Origin: Pseudomonadota bacterium
GTDB taxonomy: Bacteria; Pseudomonadota; Gammaproteobacteria; Burkholderiales; Burkholderiaceae
Reading direction: 5' to 3'
Assembly (NCBI GenBank): GCA_021778935.1
Contig: JAJYBQ010000125.1
Coordinates: 1 to 7,534 of the forward strand
DNA length: 7,534 nt
Part shown: piece by piece, positions 1 to 5,968 of the stretch
Numbering within the stretch: the first letter of the stretch is position 1
Layout: every line of letters starts with the position of its first letter
The notes under the pieces: generated by a model
Seen by the model: the letters and a program-made list of their open reading frames with translations, nothing else
Database searches by the model: none
What the model was told of the DNA's origin: nothing
Made by a program: the position numbers and the translations under genes

Positions 1-1260
1 GAACGCCGTGACCACGGTATTGCGGTAGCCCGCAACGGCCTGGTCGTAGCTTGCGCGCGCCGAATCCACCGCGGCATCGCGGGCCCCACCGTTGAACAGC
101 GTCACTGCGAGACTCGGCCCAATCGTCCAAACCCGGTTGGCGATCGACAGGATGTGGGTGAAGGAACCGCTTTCGAAACCGCCGTCGGCCGTCAGCGTGA
201 GGTTGGGGAAGTACGCGGCCTTGGCGACGCCGATCCGCGCATTGGCCGCCGCGGCCATGCGTTCGGCGCTGACGACGTCATAGCGCCGCTCCAGTAGCGG
301 TCCCGGCAGCACCGGCGGAATTGCGGGCACGGCGAAGGCATATCCGGGATCGGGCGCCAGCGAAAACGCCGCCGGCGCCAGCCCCAGCAGCACCGCGATG
401 GCGTGCTCATCCTGCTCGCGCGCCGACTGGGCGCTCTGCAGCGCGGCGACCGCGGTATCGAGCGTGTCCTGTGCGGCGCGCAGCGTGTCCTGCGACGATG
501 CGCCGACGCGAACTGCGGCCTGGGTCATCCGCGCGATGCGCGCATCGGTATCCCGCTCGCCTTGCAGGACCGCGATGTCGGCATCGGCCTGGCGCAGCGC
601 AAAATAGTCCGATGCCACGCTGGCCGCGATCGACAGGCGCACACCGGCAAGCTGGGCATCGCTGGCCTGGGCGCTGGCCCGCGAGGCTTCGACGGTTCGG
701 CGCACCGCCCCCCAGAGATCCGGCTCCCAGCTCGCCGTCAGCATCAGCGACGCAAGGTTGTAGAAGGCGGCGGCGCCGCCGCCCCCGCCGAACGGATTGG
801 ATCCGCCCGCCGTGGCACCGCTGGGGCCGCTCAGGATCCCGATGAGGGGCGAGCCCGGCCCGAAGCCGCCGCGCACCTGGCCGGCGCTGGCGCCGATCGT
901 CGGATAGAAGGCCGCGGCGCTGGCGCGGACCGTCGCCTGCGCCACGCGGTACGACGCCGCCGCCGCGGCAATCGACTGGTTGGCGTTCAGCGCCCGCGCG
1001 ACGAGGCCGTCGAGCACCGGGTCGTGATAGCTCCGCCACCAATCGTCGCGCAGCGCGAGGTCCGTTCCCGGTCGGGCCCGCTGCCATTCGACGCCCTCCT
1101 TGAAATGGTCGGGAACCGCCACGGCCGGCCGGTGATAGTCCGGACCGACCGCGCAGCCGGCCAGACCGGCCAATGCGGCCGCAACCGCCGCCCATGCCGC
1201 AGCCCGACGCATCGCGCCCCGCCGCCCTGCGGCCGTCCCATCCAACGCCATCGACGCCAT
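1..1260 (-). CDS. NodT/OprM-family efflux outer-membrane lipoprotein (C-terminus beyond left edge)
   Basis: Outer-membrane channel subunit of a tripartite efflux pump, forming the exit duct used by an RND or EmrAB-type inner-membrane transporter. Reading the minus strand from 1260 gives 420 codons with no stop before base 1. A signal peptide ends in a lipobox L33-A-G-C36, followed by the family hallmark AVGPDYHRP (37-45), so lipidation at C36 is expected. Family features follow: an AFYPTIGASA block (117-126), SWEPDLWGAVRR (177-188), LERRYDVVSAER (323-334), AAANARIGVAKAAYFP (337-352), and the ending YRNTVVTAF (412-420). The family is usually about 460-500 residues, so roughly the last 50-80 are missing. 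The ATG at 1260 is chosen because GAGGA lies 7 bases upstream; an internal ATG at 1212 would give a shorter n-region. It overlaps the repressor stop codon by one base, so the two are probably co-transcribed and coupled. Residues 130-163 form a Gly-rich insertion. The transported substrate cannot be told from this sequence. Confidence 0.93.
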   Translation of the reverse strand, partial: MASMALDGTAAGRRGAMRRAAAWAAVAAALAGLAGCAVGPDYHRPAVAVPDHFKEGVEWQRARPGTDLALRDDWWRSYHDPVLDGLVARALNANQSIAAAAASYRVAQATVRASAAAFYPTIGASAGQVRGGFGPGSPLIGILSGPSGATAGGSNPFGGGGGAAAFYNLASLMLTASWEPDLWGAVRRTVEASRASAQASDAQLAGVRLSIAASVASDYFALRQADADIAVLQGERDTDARIARMTQAAVRVGASSQDTLRAAQDTLDTAVAALQSAQSAREQDEHAIAVLLGLAPAAFSLAPDPGYAFAVPAIPPVLPGPLLERRYDVVSAERMAAAANARIGVAKAAYFPNLTLTADGGFESGSFTHILSIANRVWTIGPSLAVTLFNGGARDAAVDSARASYDQAVAGYRNTVVTAF

Positions 1261-1949
1261 CAACGCATCCTCGAATCGGGAGCCGCCCGGTGGACGCTGC
1301 CCTGCAAGAAAATCTGCACTGCCTGGCGGGCGATGCGAGCCCGCGCGCCCGCATCGGGCCGCGCGCAGACGCCGCGCAGCATGCGCGCGCGGACCCCGCC
1401 CAGTACCAAGTAGACGAACTGCTCCGCCGCAAGGTCGACGTCGTCGAGATCGAGCAATCCGTCCCCAACCGCGCGCCGCAACACCTCCGCCAGCGGCGCC
1501 ATGTCCGCGCGCGCGCCGTCCTCGCCGCAGGCGCCGTTGATCAACTCCGGAAATCGGCGCGCCTCGACCAGCAACAGACGATGCAGCGCCAGCATGTCGC
1601 TGCGCGTTCCGACTTCGAGCAGGTGTTCCGCCACGCGCTGCAACGCCCCCTGCAGATCCGCCGGTTCGATGGCGATGTCGTGCAGAACGGCGGTCCACTC
1701 CCGGCGCAAGCGCTGCATCACGGCGGCGAACAATCCCGCCTTGTCGCCGAAATGTTCGTAGAGCGTCTTTTTCGCGACCCCCGCCTCGCAGGCGATGCGG
1801 TCCAGCGTCGTCTCGGCATAGCCCTGGGTGAGAAAAATCTCCTGCGCGACGTCGAGCATGCGCAGATGCCGCGCCTCCGCGTCCTCGCGACAGGGGCGTC
1901 CGCCGGAACATTTTTTTGGGCAAGGCTCGGCTTGGGCCGGTTCGGTCAT
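1260..1949 (-). CDS. TetR/AcrR-family transcriptional repressor of an efflux operon
   Basis: A 229-residue one-component regulator: a DNA-binding N-terminal domain and a ligand-binding helical C-terminal domain, the usual TetR size plus a short N-terminal extension. The HTH domain spans about residues 29-75 (MLDVAQEIFLTQGYAETTLD, then RIACEAGVAKKTLYEHFGDK), a clear family match. The C-terminal part resembles the AefR-like class (LALHRLLLVEARRFPEL, 120-136), which often controls multidrug efflux genes. The gene lies directly before the outer-membrane efflux gene, with TGA and ATG sharing one base, so it most likely represses its own operon. A perfect inverted repeat 18 bases upstream of its start codon is a strong operator candidate. 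GGAGG at 1961-1965 lies 11 bases before the ATG, slightly far but the only good candidate. Odd feature: three cysteines in the first 20 residues (C10, C14, C20) plus C54, C141 and C195. The inducer is unknown. Confidence 0.95.
   Translation of the reverse strand: MTEPAQAEPCPKKCSGGRPCREDAEARHLRMLDVAQEIFLTQGYAETTLDRIACEAGVAKKTLYEHFGDKAGLFAAVMQRLRREWTAVLHDIAIEPADLQGALQRVAEHLLEVGTRSDMLALHRLLLVEARRFPELINGACGEDGARADMAPLAEVLRRAVGDGLLDLDDVDLAAEQFVYLVLGGVRARMLRGVCARPDAGARARIARQAVQIFLQGSVHRAAPDSRMR
1268..1272 (-). promoter_or_regulatory. Ribosome binding site of the outer-membrane efflux gene
   Basis: GAGGA on the minus strand, 7 bases before the ATG at 1260 and inside the last codons of the TetR gene. 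It decides between the ATG at 1260 and the internal ATGs at 1251 and 1212, and it supports coupled translation across the TGATG overlap. Confidence 0.6.
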
Positions 1950-1960
1950 GGGCGGTGCTA

Positions 1961-1965
1961 CCTCC
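1961..1965 (-). promoter_or_regulatory. Probable ribosome binding site of the TetR gene
   Basis: GGAGG on the minus strand, 11 bases before the ATG at 1949. The spacing is longer than ideal, but no better site or alternative in-frame start lies nearby. Confidence 0.5.
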
Positions 1966-1967
1966 GA

Positions 1968-1991
1968 AAACGAAACGAGATCGTTTCGTTT
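1968..1991. promoter_or_regulatory. Perfect inverted repeat, probable TetR operator
   Basis: Two 11-base arms, AAACGAAACGA (1968-1978) and TCGTTTCGTTT (1981-1991), are exact reverse complements separated by GA. The length and two-fold symmetry match the operators bound by TetR-family dimers. It covers the predicted transcription start and leader of the TetR gene, and lies about 5 bases before a -10-like hexamer (1996-2001) reading toward the rightward gene. A bound repressor could therefore affect both directions. That the neighbouring TetR protein binds here is inferred from position and symmetry. Confidence 0.75.
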
Positions 1992-1995
1992 CGAA

Positions 1996-2001
1996 TATGA
2001 T
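1996..2001 (+). promoter_or_regulatory. Possible -10 element of the rightward promoter
   Basis: TATGAT on the plus strand matches five of six consensus bases and overlaps the leftward -10 on the other strand. No recognisable -35 lies 16-18 bases upstream, because that region is occupied by the inverted repeat. If used, transcription would start near 2008 and leave only about 11 untranslated bases before the ATG at 2019. Confidence 0.3.
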
Positions 2002-2025
2002 TCCGCCGAACACTTGCCATGTCAA
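1997..2025 (-). promoter_or_regulatory. Sigma-70-type promoter for the TetR-efflux operon
   Basis: On the minus strand a consensus TTGACA (2025-2020) is followed after 17 bases by AATCAT (2002-1997), which matches four of six positions of TATAAT. The predicted start point is near 1990, just inside the inverted repeat, an arrangement typical of autorepression. The -35 hexamer overlaps the proposed ATG of the divergent gene. Confidence 0.6.
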
Positions 2026-3485
2026 GAAAAACCCCAACCATCGTGTGCAGCCCCTTTCGAAATTCGACCACCGCGGCCCGCGCAGACAGTGGTCGCGCCG
2101 GGGAACGGACCGGTGCGCCTCGCGCGCCGCACCCGGTCGGCGCGCAGTCGGCCCGGGCCGAAACCGGTTCCGGACGTTCCTTTGTCCTCCTCGCCGCGAT
2201 CCTGTCCCTTGTCCCGCTCAGCGCGCACGCGGTACGCGGCGTCGTCGTCGACGCCGCGACCTGCCGGCCCGTCGCCGGCGCCTTCGTGACCATGGGGGAT
2301 ACCGTGGTGCGCACCGGGCCGGACGGTGGCTTCCGGATCAACGGTTCGGGGACCGCGCTGGGGCTTCGCGCCTATGGCTACGGACGACGCCGAATTCCCC
2401 TGGCGCGATTTCGGGACGGCGCAACGCTCGATCTGGCCAGGTTCCGACCCAAGGCGCTGTATCTGTCCTTCTACGGGATCGGCGACGCCCGCCTGCGACA
2501 GGGAGCCCTCACCCTTGCGAAGGAAGCCGGCATCAACGCCCTGGTGATCGACGTCAAAGGCGAGCGGGGCATGATTTCCTACAAGACGACGATCCCGCTG
2601 GCACTCGCGATCGGGGCGCAGAAGATCACCACGATCGCGAACGTCCAGCAACTGGTCAACGACTTGCACGGCGCCGGCCTGTACGTCATCGCGCGGATCG
2701 TGGTGTTCCAGGACAATGTCCTCGCCCTGGCGAAGCCCGAGCTGGCCGTCCACGACGCCGACGGCGCGGTGTGGAAGGACCGCGAGGGATTGGCCTGGAT
2801 CGACCCCTTCGAGACCCGCGCTTGGGACTACGACATCGATATCGCCGTCGACGCCGCCCGCGAGGGATTCGACGAGATCCAGTTCGACTACGTGCGCTTT
2901 CCCGACGCCCGAGGATTGACGTTTTCCCGACCCGACACGCAGGAGAACCGGGTTGCGGCGATCACGGACTTTCTTGCCGCGGCGCGCAAGCGCCTTGCCC
3001 CCTACAACGTCTTCCTGGCCGCGGACATCTTCGGGTACACGATCTGGAATCCCGACGACACCGGGATCGGGCAGGACCTGCCCGCGCTCGTGCGCGTCGT
3101 CGACTACGTCTCGCCGATGCTCTATCCCTCGGGGTTCCAATATGGCATTCCGGGATATGCCAACCCCGTTCTCCACCCGTACGAAATCGTGTCGCAGTCG
3201 CTGCGCAAGGCGGTGGAACGGACCGCGATCGCACCGATCCGTTTTCGCCCCTGGCTGCAGGCCTTTCGCGATTACGCCTTTGGAGGCCGACCGTTCGGCG
3301 GACCGGAGATCGCGGCGCAGATCGGCGCGGCCCGGGCGTTCGGCTCCGACGGATGGATGCTCTGGAACCCCGAGAACGTGTATTCGGGCGCCGGCCTGCC
3401 GCCGCAATCCGGTGCTACAGTGAGCGCGTCGCAGGCGCGCGGGAACGATCCGGCGGCAGCCGGAAGCCACCGGTGCGCGCCCTGA
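2019..3485 (+). CDS. Exported DUF4015-family putative glycoside hydrolase with N-terminal beta-sandwich
   Basis: A 488-residue predicted periplasmic or secreted protein. Residues 54-71 (SFVLLAAILSLVPLSAHA) look like a signal-peptide core ending in an AHA cleavage site, but an unusual 53-residue polar stretch precedes it. Residues 72-140 resemble a carboxypeptidase-regulatory-like beta-sandwich (RGVVVDAATCRPVAGAFV, then GPDGGFRI). Residues 145-455 match the DUF4015 putative glycosyl hydrolase family (PF13200), a predicted TIM barrel: LVIDVKGERG (175-184), FDEIQFDYVRFPD (284-296), FLAADIFGY (332-340), VDYVSPMLYPS (361-371), RPWLQAF (410-416), GWMLWNP (445-451). Candidate acidic active-site residues are D178, E286, D290 and D336, judged only from conservation-like context. 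Residues 460-488 are a low-complexity tail. The substrate is unknown; the neighbouring peptidoglycan-type enzyme suggests a cell-wall glycan. No Shine-Dalgarno precedes the ATG, and a GTG at 2043 is the only nearby in-frame alternative, so the true start is uncertain. Confidence 0.88.
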   Translation: MSRKTPTIVCSPFRNSTTAARADSGRAGERTGAPRAPHPVGAQSARAETGSGRSFVLLAAILSLVPLSAHAVRGVVVDAATCRPVAGAFVTMGDTVVRTGPDGGFRINGSGTALGLRAYGYGRRRIPLARFRDGATLDLARFRPKALYLSFYGIGDARLRQGALTLAKEAGINALVIDVKGERGMISYKTTIPLALAIGAQKITTIANVQQLVNDLHGAGLYVIARIVVFQDNVLALAKPELAVHDADGAVWKDREGLAWIDPFETRAWDYDIDIAVDAAREGFDEIQFDYVRFPDARGLTFSRPDTQENRVAAITDFLAAARKRLAPYNVFLAADIFGYTIWNPDDTGIGQDLPALVRVVDYVSPMLYPSGFQYGIPGYANPVLHPYEIVSQSLRKAVERTAIAPIRFRPWLQAFRDYAFGGRPFGGPEIAAQIGAARAFGSDGWMLWNPENVYSGAGLPPQSGATVSASQARGNDPAAAGSHRCAP

Positions 3486-3531
3486 GAGGACGCTGAGCGC
3501 GCTGCCGCGCGGACGGTTTTTCGATACGACG

Positions 3532-5934
3532 GTGTACCGCAACGCCTCATCCGAATGCCGCAGACCCCGCACCCATGCGGGCGGGGTGGTGCGGGCGCTG
3601 GTGTGCGGCCTGTTGCTGATTCCGCTGGCCTTGCCGGCCCGCGCCCGCGGCGAATCCACGACCCTGCGAGCGGCGGACCTGTCCGAAGTTGCGCCGATCG
3701 TGCAGCGCGAGATCCGGGCGGGCCGAATTCCCGGCGCCGTCGTCGTGATCGGCAACGACCGAAAGATCGTCTACCGGCGGGCCTTCGGCTACGCCGCGTT
3801 GCGGCCCCGAAAAATCCCCATGACGACCGGGACCATCTTCGATCTCGCGTCCCTCACCAAGGTCGTCGCCACCACCACCGCCGTCCTGCAACTGGTCGAG
3901 GCCGGCAAGCTGGATCTCGATGCCCCCGCGGCCCGGTATTGGCCGGCGTTCGCCGCGCATGGCAAAGCGGCGATCACCCTGCGCGAACTCCTGACCCATT
4001 ATTCGGGGCTGGCCCCGGATCTCGATCTGCGAACGCGCTGGCGCGGCTATGACGCCGCGCTCCGCCGGATCGTCGCGGAAACACCGCGGACCACACCGGG
4101 AGCCCGCTACTGCTACAGCGACGTCAATTTCGAAGTCCTGGGGGAAATCGTGCGCCGCGTTTCCGGAGAGTCGCTCGACGTCTACTGCTCCCGGCACATC
4201 TTCGGTCCGCTGCACATGCGGCGGACCGGCTTTCGCCCCGCCCGCTCGCAGCGCGGCCGGATTGCGCCGACGGAGTACCTCGACGGCGCGCTGCGCTGGG
4301 GCCAGGTGCACGACCCCACCGCCTGGCGCATGGGAGGGGTCTCCGGCCATGCCGGCCTGTTCGCCCCCGCCGACGACCTTGCGGTCTTCGCGCAGATGCT
4401 GCTTGCCGGCGGCGCGTTCCACGGCGTGCGCATCCTCGATCGCACGTCGGTTGAGCAGATGACCGCGCCGCAATCGCCGGCGGGGAAGCCGCGGCTGCGC
4501 GGCCTGGGATGGGACCTCGCGGCACCCTTCGCATCCGACGCGCAGACCCTCGCGCCGATCGGCGCCTACACGCACACGGGGTATACCGGCACGATGTTGC
4601 AGGTTGACCCCATCTCCCGCACCTTCCTGATCGTCCTCACCAACCGCGTTCATCCCTTCGGCAGAGGAGATGCCCGCCCGCTGCGCAAGGCGCTGATTCA
4701 ACTCGTTTCCGCGCAGTTCCCCGCCGTCACGGCGGCGCAGATCGCCGCCCGCCGTCCGGCCGTGGCGCTGCGCCTCCTGGCGGCAGCCCCGCCGGTCGGG
4801 AACGATCCGGTGAAAGCGGGCATCGACGTGCTGCGCGCCGAGCGCTTCGCCCCCCTGAAAGGGCTGCGCATCGGCTTGATCACCAACCAGACCGGCCGGG
4901 ACGCCGCCGGCGCCCGCACCATCGACCTGCTGTCCCGCGCGCCCGGCCTGCGGCTCGTCGCCCTCTTCAGTCCCGAACATGGCTTGCAAGGCATCCGGGA
5001 AGGGAGGGTGCCGTCCGGCGTCGACCCGGCGTCCGGGCTCCCCGTGTACAGCCTGTACGGCGATTCCCGGCGTCCCACGGCCGCGATGCTCCAGGGAATC
5101 GACGGGCTGGTGTTCGACCTCCAGGATGCCGGCGCCCGCTTCTACACGTACATCGCCACCATGGCCTACGCCATGACCGAAGCCGCCCGCCGCGGGATCC
5201 CGTTCTATGTCCTCGATCGCCCCGACCCCATCGACGCCGATGTCGTACAGGGGCCGGTTCTCGACGACGACCTGCGATCGTTCACCGGGTACTTTCCGCT
5301 GCCGGTGCGGTATGGCATGACCATGGGGGAACTCGCGGCGATGATCAACGCGCAAGACCGCATCGGTGCCCGACTGGAGGTGATCCGGATGCGGGGCTAC
5401 CGGCGCCGCGACTGGCTCGACGAAACCGGGATCCGTTGGGTCGAACCCTCGCCAAATCTGCGCAGCCTCGCCGAGGCCACGCTCTACCCCGGCGTGGCCC
5501 TGGTGGAGGGCGCCAACGTGAGCGTCGGGCGCGGAACGCCGACCCCGTTCGAACTGGTCGGGGCACCATGGGTGACGGCAACCGCGTTCGCCCGCTACCT
5601 CACCCGGCGCACGATCTCCGGGGTGCGATTCGCGCCCGCCGTCTTCGTGCCCACGGCAGGTACATACCGGGGCCGCCGCTGCCAAGGGGTGCGCATCACC
5701 TTGGTCGACCGCGACGCCCTGGACACCCCCGCCCTGGGCATCGAGATCGCGAGCGCGCTGCGACGGCTGTACCCCGGCCGATTCGACGTCGCCAAGATCC
5801 TTCCCATGGTCGGATCGAGGAAGGTGCTCGACGCCATCGAGCGGGGCGAGGATCCGCGGCGCATCGTGCTGTCCTGCGCCGGCCCGGTGGCGCGCTTCGA
5901 AAAGATCCGCGCCCGCTACCTGCTCTACCGATAG
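3532..5934 (+). CDS. Exported fusion: beta-lactamase-family serine hydrolase (AmiE-like) + DUF1343/NamZ exo-muramidase
   Basis: An 800-residue two-enzyme protein. A hydrophobic signal segment (about 20-35) leads to a likely cleavage after A38. Residues 48-398 form a class C beta-lactamase-like serine hydrolase (PF00144) with the three active-site motifs: S107-L-T-K110 (nucleophile and lysine), Y195-S-D197, and H348-T-G350 in the KTG position. After a linker (399-427), residues 428-800 match DUF1343/NamZ (CAZy GH171): GLITNQTG (448-455), SPEHG (480-484), FDLQDAGARFYTY (528-540), LDRPDPI (561-567) and VEGANVSVGRGTPTPFE (658-674). E482 is the likeliest catalytic acid. NamZ of B. subtilis releases MurNAc from non-reducing ends; AmiE there is an N-acetylmuramyl-L-alanine amidase of the serine-hydrolase family. 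By inference the fusion strips the peptide and then releases MurNAc in the periplasm. The amidase role is less certain than the NamZ role, since PF00144 includes esterases and DD-peptidases. The start is GTG without a clear ribosome site; GTG at 3586 or 3589 would give a more compact signal peptide. It follows the DUF4015 gene by 46 bases. Confidence 0.92.
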   Translation: MYRNASSECRRPRTHAGGVVRALVCGLLLIPLALPARARGESTTLRAADLSEVAPIVQREIRAGRIPGAVVVIGNDRKIVYRRAFGYAALRPRKIPMTTGTIFDLASLTKVVATTTAVLQLVEAGKLDLDAPAARYWPAFAAHGKAAITLRELLTHYSGLAPDLDLRTRWRGYDAALRRIVAETPRTTPGARYCYSDVNFEVLGEIVRRVSGESLDVYCSRHIFGPLHMRRTGFRPARSQRGRIAPTEYLDGALRWGQVHDPTAWRMGGVSGHAGLFAPADDLAVFAQMLLAGGAFHGVRILDRTSVEQMTAPQSPAGKPRLRGLGWDLAAPFASDAQTLAPIGAYTHTGYTGTMLQVDPISRTFLIVLTNRVHPFGRGDARPLRKALIQLVSAQFPAVTAAQIAARRPAVALRLLAAAPPVGNDPVKAGIDVLRAERFAPLKGLRIGLITNQTGRDAAGARTIDLLSRAPGLRLVALFSPEHGLQGIREGRVPSGVDPASGLPVYSLYGDSRRPTAAMLQGIDGLVFDLQDAGARFYTYIATMAYAMTEAARRGIPFYVLDRPDPIDADVVQGPVLDDDLRSFTGYFPLPVRYGMTMGELAAMINAQDRIGARLEVIRMRGYRRRDWLDETGIRWVEPSPNLRSLAEATLYPGVALVEGANVSVGRGTPTPFELVGAPWVTATAFARYLTRRTISGVRFAPAVFVPTAGTYRGRRCQGVRITLVDRDALDTPALGIEIASALRRLYPGRFDVAKILPMVGSRKVLDAIERGEDPRRIVLSCAGPVARFEKIRARYLLYR

Positions 5935-5967
5935 CCGCCGCGCGGGAAGCCCCGCGCCGACGGCGGC
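5934..5967. terminator. GC-rich hairpin between convergent genes (possible bidirectional terminator)
   Basis: The inner stem GCGCGGG (5940-5946) pairs with CCCGCGC (5951-5957) around an AAGC loop. The outer stem GCCGCC (5934-5939) pairs with GGCGGC (5962-5967), with a four-base bulge (5958-5961). It fills the gap between the TAG of the fusion gene and the TGA of the NemA-like gene. No T-run follows on either strand, so it is not a canonical intrinsic terminator; it may block read-through or protect 3' ends. Confidence 0.45.
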
Positions 5968-5968
5968 C

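Noticed and set aside
403..2000. Long plus-strand frames across the efflux channel and TetR genes
   Set aside because: Arg/Ala/Pro-rich shadows with no family features, opposite genes with unmistakable motifs on the minus strand.
3497..3521. Short hairpin followed by five T residues between the DUF4015 and fusion genes
   Set aside because: The stem is only 5 bp with a 6-base gap before the T-run, too weak to call a terminator. It does leave some doubt about co-transcription of the two genes.
3673..4725. Serine hydrolase domain as a true class C beta-lactamase (resistance gene)
   Set aside because: It has YSD and HTG in place of the YxN and KTG motifs of AmpC enzymes and is fused to a peptidoglycan-glycan hydrolase, which fits the AmiE/penicillin-binding-protein-like branch better.
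3440..4810. A 14-base direct repeat, CGGGAACGATCCGG, at 3440-3453 and 4797-4810
   Set aside because: Both copies are inside coding sequence in low-complexity or linker parts, with no similarity around them. Probably chance in GC-rich DNA.
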